Below, piece after piece: positions 1-7,092 of a DNA stretch of 64,000 nucleotides; the first letter of the stretch is position 1; each line of letters starts with the position of its first letter. Position numbers and translations under genes: made by a program. This DNA is from Candidatus Zixiibacteriota bacterium (GTDB lineage: Bacteria; Zixibacteria; MSB-5A5; UBA10806; 4484-95): assembly GCA_021159005.1 (NCBI GenBank), contig JAGGSN010000134.1, positions 16,396 to 80,395 of the forward strand, written 5' to 3'. The notes under the pieces were generated by a model that had not been told where the DNA came from, did not search any database, and saw nothing but the letters and a program-made list of their open reading frames with translations.

Positions 1-2
1 TA

Positions 3-788
3 AAAACGATGCTTGACAGCCATAAGAATATCGCCTGCGGACAGGAAATATCGTTTTTTGACAGACCGGCCTTTTTTAAGAGCAATCTTGATAAGCTTTA
101 TAACATGTTTTTAAATCAAGATTTTGATGAATTGGATAAGGGACAGATTTTTCCTCTCAAGACGAAATTCGGCGATAATTTCGGTTTATTTATTCCCAAT
201 ACCGGAAAGCTATACCATGATTTTCCCACGACAAACAGTATGTTTAAACTCGCTCGCAATCTGCGTCACTTTGTTGATCTTTATTTTTCGAATTTCGCTG
301 ATATTAATGGCAAGACTCGATGGGCTGAAAAGACACCAAATAATATATTTTGCATTAATGAGACGCTCGATTTCTTTCCCGACGCTAAGTTTATACATGT
401 CATTAGAGACGGACGAGACGTAGTATTATCATTGTGTCAGGGACGCAATTTTAACCCGGTAACCGCTATATTTCGTTGGCTGGTTTCGGCAGAGGCAGGT
501 ATTCGTTTTAGAGGCAATCCGCGCTATTATGAAGTCAGGTATGAAGATTTGATACTTGATACTGAAAATACGCTTAAGAAGCTAATGGCGTTTCTTGATG
601 AAGACTTTGATCCCAACATGTTAAACTATACTGAATCCGGGAAAGATAATATTCTCGGTTATGGTTCCTCGCCGATATATTCAAATAAGATTGGCAAATG
701 GAAAACTCAGGAGCTAAACCCGGTGATTTTAAAATCTTTTGATTTAGCGCTATCAGATTTATTAGAAAAGGTCGGATATGAGGTGTAG
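3..788 (+). CDS. Sulfotransferase family protein, 5' end cut by window
   Basis: Probably transfers a sulfuryl group from PAPS to an unidentified acceptor. The frame is open to the window edge, and the first visible residues (TMLDSHKNI) match what normally follows the N-terminal PSGTT-type phosphosulfate-binding loop, so the ATG at 9 is very likely internal and the true start lies outside. The segment FIHVIRDGRDVVLS, about residue 125 of the visible part, fits the conserved 3'-phosphate-binding R...S motif. The family normally has about 280-320 residues, and about 260 are visible. A methyltransferase follows 58 bp downstream on the same strand, which suggests a modification or surface-polysaccharide operon. 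The substrate cannot be inferred. Confidence 0.8.
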   Translation, partial: KTMLDSHKNIACGQEISFFDRPAFFKSNLDKLYNMFLNQDFDELDKGQIFPLKTKFGDNFGLFIPNTGKLYHDFPTTNSMFKLARNLRHFVDLYFSNFADINGKTRWAEKTPNNIFCINETLDFFPDAKFIHVIRDGRDVVLSLCQGRNFNPVTAIFRWLVSAEAGIRFRGNPRYYEVRYEDLILDTENTLKKLMAFLDEDFDPNMLNYTESGKDNILGYGSSPIYSNKIGKWKTQELNPVILKSFDLALSDLLEKVGYEV

Positions 789-846
789 CTTAGGTTATCT
801 ATATTTGGATGCTTAATAGATATTCTATCACAATAAGAGGAATTTA

Positions 847-1431
847 ATGCAATTAACCGGCAACAAAGAAAAAGATTCGGAATACTACGACGGTTTATAT
901 CTTCGTGGTTTTACAGCCGCTGAATATTACCCGATTTATAAGTTTGCCCTACAGATTCTAAAAAGCTTCCCCTCGCCGCGGGTTTTAGAGTTGGGCTGCG
1001 GGCTTGGCGATATGGCCAAGATGATAATGGCTGAGGGGATATCATATCGGGGGTTTGATTATAGCGAAGAAGCGATTAAGCGATGTAAGAATTTGTGTCC
1101 GCAGGGTGATTTCCGGGTTGGCAATATATATAATGATAATGATTACAAACCTTTCGATTATAATACGGTAATTGCTCTTGAGGTTTTGGAGCATGTAGAT
1201 GATATGCAGATATTTCGCAGTATCCCGCCCGGGGTACGATTAATAGCATCGGTGCCAAATTTTAAAGATAAAGCACATTTACGAATATATGAGGATATCA
1301 AAGAAGATATTATCGAAAGGTATTGGCCTTATTTTCAGGTATTGGCGATTAAGACATTCAAAGGGAATAGTCCGGGCACAGACTATGAGGCGAATGTTCA
1401 TTTGTTTCATGGGATAAAAATGCTATCTTAG
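847..1431 (+). CDS. Class I SAM-dependent methyltransferase
   Basis: A short (194 aa) Rossmann-fold methyltransferase. Motif I is VLELGCGLGDMA near residue 45, followed by an acidic strand end (GFDYS) and EVLEHVDD, typical of the Methyltransf_11/12/23 type. A purine-rich site (agaggaattt) lies just before the ATG. It sits 58 bp after the sulfotransferase gene and is followed by a strong hairpin, so it probably ends that operon. The substrate is unknown; small enzymes of this type often act on sugars, lipids or quinone precursors. The family assignment is firm and the function is not. Confidence 0.8.
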   Translation: MQLTGNKEKDSEYYDGLYLRGFTAAEYYPIYKFALQILKSFPSPRVLELGCGLGDMAKMIMAEGISYRGFDYSEEAIKRCKNLCPQGDFRVGNIYNDNDYKPFDYNTVIALEVLEHVDDMQIFRSIPPGVRLIASVPNFKDKAHLRIYEDIKEDIIERYWPYFQVLAIKTFKGNSPGTDYEANVHLFHGIKMLS

Positions 1432-1439
1432 CCAAATTT

Positions 1440-1487
1440 TCGGGTTTTTTCCTCGCCTTCGGCGAGTCAGAACCCGACCTATTTTTA
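1440..1487. terminator. Nested hairpin terminator between convergent genes
   Basis: The outer stem TCGGGTT (1440-1446) pairs with AACCCGA (1471-1477). An inner stem CTCGCC (1452-1457) pairs with GGCGAG (1461-1466) around a TTC loop. A T-rich run follows on the + strand and an A/T-rich tract on the other side. It separates the + strand methyltransferase gene from the end of the - strand flagellar region, so it may work in both directions. Confidence 0.7.
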
Positions 1488-1513
1488 CTGATTATTAATT
1501 ATTAATATGCGGA

Positions 1514-1891
1514 TTAATAGAAAAGTTCTTTTAATATTTCGTAATCGACTCTGATTATTTTTCGGCATGTTTTGCAGACTGGGATTCTGCTTTTGATATC
1601 ATCATCATCGAGCTGGCTGCTGCATCCGATGCATTTATGAAGTGATATTGGTTTTTGCGATTTGCTTGACTTTGAAGCTTTGGATATTAGTCTTTGGTCA
1701 ATATCAAAGGGACTTTCGCCGAGAACGATCATTTTATAGTATTTAAACGCCAAGCTGCTCAATTGTTCTATATTCAAGCCATCGATTTGCATCCGTCGAT
1801 CGGCAATACTCAGTATGCCGCGGTTGACTATTATTTCATCAACCATTTCTTTTATTTTACGTTTTTGAAGGGGAGTTATTTCGCTGGTCAT
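1514..1891 (-). CDS. Zinc-ribbon protein of unknown function
   Basis: A 125-aa protein I do not recognise. The N-terminal two thirds are helical and charged. The C-terminus has two cysteine pairs (CIGC near residue 87 and CKTC near residue 107), consistent with a structural zinc ribbon. Its start overlaps the stop of the HDOD gene (ATGA), so translation is probably coupled. It is the last gene of the fliC-flaG-fliD-fliS-flgM-HDOD series. A regulatory or adaptor role in motility is possible from context only. Confidence 0.6.
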   Translation of the reverse strand: MTSEITPLQKRKIKEMVDEIIVNRGILSIADRRMQIDGLNIEQLSSLAFKYYKMIVLGESPFDIDQRLISKASKSSKSQKPISLHKCIGCSSQLDDDDIKSRIPVCKTCRKIIRVDYEILKELFY

Positions 1892-2793
1892 TCTTCGCCG
1901 CGAGCCATATTTATAAATGTTTCAGCTTTCATGTATTCATCTCGTAAAAGCTGAATAAGCTGTTCTTCATAATCCTGCCGTAATCCCAGAACTTGCCAAG
2001 CTTTTTGGCTGCAGTAAATATAGCGTGAATCGGGCAAGAAATTCGAATCATCGTTTTCGGATATTTTAGACAGATAATCAGACATATGAATTATCCATGT
2101 AGTGATGTTGTCTGGTTTATCATCATCCGGTTTATGATGATACAGGATAGCAGCAGCAAGTTCATAAGGAAGGTTCCATTTCTGAGCCAGATAATTTCCA
2201 ACCAGAGTATGATCGAACCCATATATTTCATTCTCAATTTCACAAATAGGTTGTTCCGGATTTTCTTTTACAATTTGCTTTACTGTTATAAACTCGGATG
2301 GCATATGAGTAAAGATAACCAGTTTTCCTATGTCGTGGAGTAAGCCGGCCGAAAAAGATTCTTCAGCTTCTAAGAATGAAGGGAAATTTTTGGTTCTTGA
2401 AATAATGCGAGACATAAAGCCAACAGAAAGAGAATGCCGCCAGAAAGCATCAAGATATTCTTTATCAAGTTTATACAATTTTGAGAACGTTTCGAAAACG
2501 GATGCCGAGAGAACCAGGCTGCGAACAACATCCAAACCAAGTATAATTATTGCCTGTTTAACGCTGGTTATAGATCTTGGGATGCCATAGAATGCCGAAT
2601 TGGTAAGTTTGAGGATTTTGGCGGTAAGCGCCGGATCTTCAGAAATTATCGCCCCGAGTTGATATGCTGAAGTATCCGGATTGTTGATAGCTTTATTGAC
2701 CTGTGTAAAAACCATTGGAGGTGTGGGAAGATTGTGGATTCTGTTGATAATAGTTTTTATTTTTTTTTCAGTGGAAGCTTCCATTTCAGGCAT
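1888..2793 (-). CDS. HDOD-domain signalling protein
   Basis: An HDOD domain (divergent HD-type phosphohydrolase fold) spans most of the protein. The opening helix has LPTPP and the segment EDPALTAKILKLTNSAFYG is typical of the family. An HDIGKL stretch follows near the middle. HDOD proteins act in signalling networks, often next to receivers or c-di-GMP proteins, and usually lack proven catalysis. I chose the ATG at 2793 (MPEMEAS); a TTG at 2826 would add 11 residues but has no visible ribosome site. It lies downstream of the flgM-like gene and is translationally coupled to the zinc-ribbon gene, which suggests a late flagellar or motility-regulation role. Confidence 0.8.
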   Translation of the reverse strand: MPEMEASTEKKIKTIINRIHNLPTPPMVFTQVNKAINNPDTSAYQLGAIISEDPALTAKILKLTNSAFYGIPRSITSVKQAIIILGLDVVRSLVLSASVFETFSKLYKLDKEYLDAFWRHSLSVGFMSRIISRTKNFPSFLEAEESFSAGLLHDIGKLVIFTHMPSEFITVKQIVKENPEQPICEIENEIYGFDHTLVGNYLAQKWNLPYELAAAILYHHKPDDDKPDNITTWIIHMSDYLSKISENDDSNFLPDSRYIYCSQKAWQVLGLRQDYEEQLIQLLRDEYMKAETFINMARGEE

Positions 2794-2832
2794 AGTTTTA
2801 GGCTCTCGTTGTTGATGAAATATCAATGAACG

Positions 2833-3318
2833 TTATATCTGGAAATATGCAATAATTTTATCGGCGAATGCACCGAAGTTAGTCTGGTCATTATAATACC
2901 CTATAGAGATATTCTTTTTTATTCCCGCAATTTTTTCATAACGTATATCTGATGTATTGTCGGCGGTTTTATCGATTGAATTAGAATGATGGTATTGTCT
3001 AACAACATTTTTTAATCCTTCGCTATTAATAAGTTTATCGGATGTTTTTTCTTTAGTATCTTCTATGTCGTAGAAACCGGAAGATGTTTTCTGTTTTATA
3101 CCGGAGAGCTGTTTTGTTGCGTTTTTGTCTTGCGCTGCTTCTTTGTTAATTTTATCCGAATAATCTGTTTGGCTTGATAGATTTTTAGTTTTATCAAGTT
3201 CAATTTTATCAAGGTTAGCCGCTTTTTTTTGAACGTCATTTTCGGATTTTGGGGATGTATTAAGTTTTTTATTTTTTTGATCCGTCTGCTGTGATGGACC
3301 CAGACCTTCAATTTGCAT
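2833..3318 (-). CDS. flgM: FlgM-like anti-sigma-28 factor with a duplicated C-terminal motif
   Basis: A 161-aa, very hydrophilic protein rich in Lys, Asn, Asp and Ser, as expected for a largely unfolded FlgM. The last 35 residues (YEKIAGIKKNISIGYY ... FADKII) match the FlgM sigma-binding region pattern EKVAxIRxAIxxGxYxV...AxxII. A second, gap-free copy lies upstream (LSGIKQKTSSGFYD ... SDKLI, about residues 70-97). FlgM normally has about 90-100 residues, so this one is long. It has its own sigma-28-type promoter, which suits autoregulation of the FliA (34471-35229) circuit. The FlgM assignment is inference from motif and context, but it is well supported. Confidence 0.7.
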   Translation of the reverse strand: MQIEGLGPSQQTDQKNKKLNTSPKSENDVQKKAANLDKIELDKTKNLSSQTDYSDKINKEAAQDKNATKQLSGIKQKTSSGFYDIEDTKEKTSDKLINSEGLKNVVRQYHHSNSIDKTADNTSDIRYEKIAGIKKNISIGYYNDQTNFGAFADKIIAYFQI

Positions 3319-3336
3319 ATTTCACCTCTATTCCTT

Positions 3337-3363
3337 ATATCGGAAACAGGTTTTAAAACTTTA
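3337..3363 (-). promoter_or_regulatory. Sigma-28-type promoter of the flgM-like gene
   Basis: On the - strand the sequence reads TAAAGTTT, 11 nt, then TCCGATAT. The -35 matches the enterobacterial FliA consensus at all eight positions, the spacing is exact, and the -10 matches six of eight (and fits CCGATAT of Bacillus SigD). The ATG at 3318 follows about 18 nt after the -10, leaving a very short leader with a GAGGTG ribosome site. Confidence 0.75.
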
Positions 3364-3783
3364 ATACAGACAATCTACAGAAATTTTATTTAACGCATTT
3401 TTTTGCCGATAACCCTCTATATCCATTCTTTTTATTATATTTTTAAGATTTTCGAAAACGACTCGCTGACCGCCTGCGACCCGAATCTGTAAAATATCCA
3501 TAAAACGTTTTATCTTTAAGATGGCGTTTTTAATTTTATTTACAATATCCACCAATTCTATTCTGTGAGCGAATTCGGGATTAATCTTCAAAATTCCATT
3601 TATTTCACGTTCCAATTTTTTCACTTTGTCAAACTGCAAGTTGATATTTTCGACTTGTTCAAAAGCCCATTCCGATCCTTGTCTGTGACCGACAATTTTC
3701 CTTAAAAACAACTCTATCTCCTGATATACATCTAATTGAGACGATAAAAGCCGTTTTACATAATCGCTGGCAGATGACATCAT
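3361..3783 (-). CDS. Putative flagellar chaperone, FliT-like position
   Basis: A 140-aa, all-helical, charged protein with no clear family motif. Its start overlaps the fliS stop by ATGA, so it is translated with FliS. This is where FliT sits in many fliD-fliS-fliT operons, and its size and helical character would suit a filament-cap chaperone. Sequence alone does not prove this; it might also be a lineage-specific flagellar protein. The sigma-28 promoter of the next gene begins within its last codon. Confidence 0.55.
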   Translation of the reverse strand: MMSSASDYVKRLLSSQLDVYQEIELFLRKIVGHRQGSEWAFEQVENINLQFDKVKKLEREINGILKINPEFAHRIELVDIVNKIKNAILKIKRFMDILQIRVAGGQRVVFENLKNIIKRMDIEGYRQKNALNKISVDCLY

Positions 3784-4214
3784 ACCTCCGCTGAAAATAC
3801 TTGTACGGGTTTAGAATTTACTTTTTTTACACTTTTGGGAATATCTTCTTTGGTAATGTCAATATTTTCCCATGAATTTTTTATATTTTCGATTAGCGGG
3901 ATTATATCATCCAGTTCGCTAATTATTTTTGTTGCATTTGCCATAGTAATTTTTTCGACGAAATATGCATAAAGGGCTGATAGTTTATCGGCGAATTCAC
4001 CGCCTTTTTCCATATCGAGCGTTGAGAGAAGATGAAGAAAGATGTTCCTTGCCCTGTTTAGTTTTTCAAAAGTGCCCGGAACGTCATTCTTGTTAATCAT
4101 CTCTTTGCCTTCATCGATGAATCGCAAAGCACCGGAGTATAACAGTACGATTAATTCTTTCTGATTAAGGCTTGACACATGTATATTTTGGTATGTTTTT
4201 AAGTTGTTTTCCAT
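3780..4214 (-). CDS. fliS: FliS, flagellin export chaperone
   Basis: FliS binds the disordered C-terminus of flagellin in the cytoplasm and hands it to the export gate. At 144 aa it is close to the usual 125-145. Recognisable features are the N-terminal YQNIHVSSLNQKELIVLLYSG segment (read here as two parts, YQNIHVSSLNQ and KELIVLLYSG) and the helix with LNRARNIFLHLLSTLDMEKGG. It lies between fliD and the FliT-like gene, the canonical place. In FliW/CsrA bacteria FliS and FliW compete for flagellin, so it also feeds into the CsrA circuit described for fliC. Confidence 0.93.
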   Translation of the reverse strand: MENNLKTYQNIHVSSLNQKELIVLLYSGALRFIDEGKEMINKNDVPGTFEKLNRARNIFLHLLSTLDMEKGGEFADKLSALYAYFVEKITMANATKIISELDDIIPLIENIKNSWENIDITKEDIPKSVKKVNSKPVQVFSAEV

Positions 4215-4253
4215 GATCTCCCTTAAGCTTTATATCTATATTATTGATACTTA

Positions 4254-6581
4254 TTAATGATTACCTTTCATTAACGACCAGTTGCTATCAAGGCTGGAAA
4301 TTGTTTGGCTTAAATAGCTCTGCTGCGACTGTAATTGCGACAGCGCTTTTTCCATTGCTGTAAACTGCTGATAAAGCGAAGCACGTTTTATTTCAAGTTG
4401 TTCGTTTATATTTTCAATTTGATCGGCAATGCTGTCAATCTGCAGCTGCAAACCGTCTTTTCTGCTGGCAATAACCCCATCCGAATCGGTATATGAGGCG
4501 ATTTTCTCGCTGATGATAGCGGCAACTCCTTTATTGAAACATACAGTATCCTCAGGGCCTTCTACTAATTGGTTTTCGGTGAGAGTTATCAGCAGTTTCA
4601 TGCCTGCGGTGTTTTCATTATCACTATCGCCGATTAAATATTGGCCGGTGCCGGAAGCGGTTTCACCGTTAATAGTTCCTTCGACATCAAGACCATCAAC
4701 GCTGGTTCCATTTGTTAATCCCAAAATATCATGAGCCGTATTTTCGGAAGCGGTTTCGAGCGTAACGGTAGAATTTGAACCATATGTAGAGGAGGTAATC
4801 TCGAGATGTCCATTAGCGCCGTTATCAATCCATTCAACATCGACGCTTACTCCCGAAAGACTGGTATCGCTGTTTATAGCGTTTTCGACTTCCTCAGCGA
4901 GAGCTTCCCCCGAGTTGTAGGTTGCTTCAGCAAGAAAGATACTACTGCTGATCTTGTTGCTTATTTTTATATTTAACACATTGTTTGAGCCGTCTATTGT
5001 AAGAGGAGTATTTGAGGGACTGGCAATCTCGCTTGCTGTTAACGACCCTTGTCTTGCGGCTTGAGTGATATCGACCGCATAACCGGATGCTGATATTTTG
5101 GTAAGAGCGTTTGATGAAATATATTCGACAAACGTAGTATTTGTTGTGCCGCTGGACTTGAATAAGCTTATAACATCCTCAAGATTCTCATTGATTTTAT
5201 TATCGAAAGTTAATTCGTTGAATGTTAGTCGGCCGCTTGAGTCGAATTTTACACCCACTTGCGACAGCATTTTAACATTATCGGGGCGCCCAGATAGGAC
5301 GCTTGTTAATGTTGTTCTGATATTATTGTGAAGCATCATCAGGGAGATATCGCCTATAAGAACTCCAACCTTGCCGGTTTCTTCAGTATAAGAAAATTGT
5401 GAATCTACAAATTCCTGGTATTCGTTATATTTAGCAACAAATTTATTTATTTGCGATTTTATTTGTGATCTATCTTCGTTGATAGTAATCTCGACAGGAT
5501 CGCCTGTACTGATAGAGTTTAATTCAAGAGTTACGCCTTCGATTAAATCATCGATGGTATTTTCATAATGAGTGAACGTAATAGGCGAGCCGCCGTTTGA
5601 AGAACTGCCAAGCTGTACGATGGCATCCTGACCGTTCTGTATAGTTGGCGCAAAAGCCTGAACCTGGAAAGTATCGCCTGCCTGAAGAGCACCTTCGGTA
5701 AAATAGACGCTTAAACCGTCAGCTCCATCTCCAACTAAGGCAATATCCGTATCTGCCGTCGAGACGGTGATAGTGCCGCTGTTTGTGCCGTCGGTCCAGT
5801 CGATATCAATATCGCCGGCGCCAATAGTCTGCAGACCTGTTCCTCCTATGGTAAATGTGTAGGCTTTATTTTCGCTGCCTGTGTATGCCGCGCCTGTACT
5901 GGTTTGAGGGTTGGAGGAGGCGTTGCTTGACCATGACAATTTTTCAGTCCAATCGAATGCGGCTGAAAATTCGGGGGCAGTTCCGCCGCTTAAATTATAA
6001 TTAACAGTGATTTGATTATCGGCTCCCGAGTCTTTCGCGGTTAGCACTAAACGGTATGGATTATGTTCGGAGCCGTCATTTATTATAGCCGCCGTGACTC
6101 TGGCGCTGGAGTTATTAATAGCATCCTTAAGCGTAGTAAGAGTATTATTGCTATCATCAATTGTAATAACTGTCGAGCTGTTATCGCCTAAGCTTATTTC
6201 GATGTCGCCCGTGCCGATACTTTCGGTTAGGGAGTACATTCCCGTACTGGCTATCTGGTGGCGAGTCGCCAGTTGTTCAACCGTAAGATAATAGGTTCCG
6301 GGGGCAGCGTCATTGGAGGCATTGATAGATATCACATTTTCATCTGAGGATACGGCTGATTTTGCATACCATAATTTTTCATCGGATAATATAGATGCCT
6401 GCGATTTTACCGACAGGAGCATTGCTTCAATTGAACCCCATGTTGACAGCTTGTTTGTGAACTCGGTTTGTCTTTGGGCGAAAACATTAATTCTCTGGCT
6501 TTCATACTTCATTATTGATTCGATAATTTCGGTAGTGTTCAAGCCTGATGCTATTCCGTCAATTGCGCCACTATAGCTCAT
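4254..6581 (-). CDS. fliD: FliD, filament cap (hook-associated protein 2)
   Basis: Caps the growing filament and folds incoming flagellin. FliD_N is clear at the start (GIASGLNTTEIIESIMKYES) and FliD_C from about residue 370 (QINKFVAKYNEY). The coiled C-terminus is rich in Gln and Ser (ALSQLQSQQSYLSQTISSL). At 775 aa it is far longer than typical FliD (450-500). The extra material is a beta-rich Ser/Thr/Gly/Asp region around residues 150-330 and a further insertion near 500-680, presumably surface-exposed. The ATG at 6581 follows an aaagg site. A hairpin separates it from flaG. Confidence 0.92.
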   Translation of the reverse strand: MSYSGAIDGIASGLNTTEIIESIMKYESQRINVFAQRQTEFTNKLSTWGSIEAMLLSVKSQASILSDEKLWYAKSAVSSDENVISINASNDAAPGTYYLTVEQLATRHQIASTGMYSLTESIGTGDIEISLGDNSSTVITIDDSNNTLTTLKDAINNSSARVTAAIINDGSEHNPYRLVLTAKDSGADNQITVNYNLSGGTAPEFSAAFDWTEKLSWSSNASSNPQTSTGAAYTGSENKAYTFTIGGTGLQTIGAGDIDIDWTDGTNSGTITVSTADTDIALVGDGADGLSVYFTEGALQAGDTFQVQAFAPTIQNGQDAIVQLGSSSNGGSPITFTHYENTIDDLIEGVTLELNSISTGDPVEITINEDRSQIKSQINKFVAKYNEYQEFVDSQFSYTEETGKVGVLIGDISLMMLHNNIRTTLTSVLSGRPDNVKMLSQVGVKFDSSGRLTFNELTFDNKINENLEDVISLFKSSGTTNTTFVEYISSNALTKISASGYAVDITQAARQGSLTASEIASPSNTPLTIDGSNNVLNIKISNKISSSIFLAEATYNSGEALAEEVENAINSDTSLSGVSVDVEWIDNGANGHLEITSSTYGSNSTVTLETASENTAHDILGLTNGTSVDGLDVEGTINGETASGTGQYLIGDSDNENTAGMKLLITLTENQLVEGPEDTVCFNKGVAAIISEKIASYTDSDGVIASRKDGLQLQIDSIADQIENINEQLEIKRASLYQQFTAMEKALSQLQSQQSYLSQTISSLDSNWSLMKGNH

Positions 6582-6600
6582 AATACATTTCCTTTAAAAT

Positions 6601-6624
6601 TCGGGGGCTATAAGAAGCCCCCGA
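6601..6624 (-). terminator. Hairpin between flaG and fliD
   Basis: A perfect 9-bp stem, TCGGGGGCT (6601-6609) pairing with AGCCCCCGA (6616-6624), around a 6-nt loop, starts 3 nt after the flaG stop. On the - strand it is followed by ATTTT, a weak T-run. It probably acts as a partial terminator or RNA stabiliser that lowers fliD expression relative to fliC-flaG. Confidence 0.55.
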
Positions 6625-6627
6625 TTC

Positions 6628-7035
6628 TTATACGGTTTCATCATAAATGATCCCCAACAGATCATTTATTCTTTCCTTGAGTCTTAAAAATTCTTCAGGC
6701 GGTATTTGCCTGATTAGTTTATCAGTACCTTTTTCGAAGATTTTAATAATCAGTTCATCGGTTTTATCGTCAATTTCATATTTCAAATCGACCTGGAAGC
6801 TTTTAACGAATTTGTCAAAATCGCTAATAGCCTCCTGAACTAATTCTTTAACTTTCTTAGGGTCATCAGACAGTTTTACGCTTTTGTCCTTTTCAAGACT
6901 TTGGGTATTTTCACTGACCTGAGTTTTTATTTTATCTCTATGGACAGGGGTCTTTGGAGACACCCCACCCAGAGGCTGGTCTGCGCTTTTGCCAACCCTT
7001 TCAAGAGCCATCTGGGTAGTTATTTCACCATTCAT
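6628..7035 (-). CDS. flaG: FlaG family protein
   Basis: A 135-aa FlaG, a small protein encoded next to flagellin that limits filament length in several bacteria. The C-terminal domain is typical: FQVDLKYEIDDKTDELIIKI, then DKLIRQIPPEEFLRLKERI. The N-terminal 50 residues are low-complexity. An AAGGGGAT ribosome site precedes the ATG. It lies between flagellin and fliD with hairpins on both sides. Confidence 0.9.
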   Translation of the reverse strand: MNGEITTQMALERVGKSADQPLGGVSPKTPVHRDKIKTQVSENTQSLEKDKSVKLSDDPKKVKELVQEAISDFDKFVKSFQVDLKYEIDDKTDELIIKIFEKGTDKLIRQIPPEEFLRLKERINDLLGIIYDETV

Positions 7036-7054
7036 TTGAATATCCCCTTTATAA

Positions 7055-7082
7055 TGAGGAGAGCGTTAGAACGCCCTCCTCA
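7055..7082 (-). terminator. Hairpin after the flagellin gene
   Basis: A near-perfect inverted repeat: TGAGGAG...GCGTT (7055-7067) against AACGC...CTCCTCA (7071-7082), with one A-C mismatch, begins 10 nt after the fliC stop. There is no clear T-run on the - strand (ATTATAAAGG follows), so it is more likely to protect the flagellin mRNA 3' end or attenuate than to be a full terminator. Confidence 0.5.
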
Positions 7083-7092
7083 AAAGATATGA

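Noticed and set aside
2794..2826. TTG start for the HDOD gene
   Set aside because: No ribosome site upstream, and the HDOD domain begins well after the ATG at 2793.
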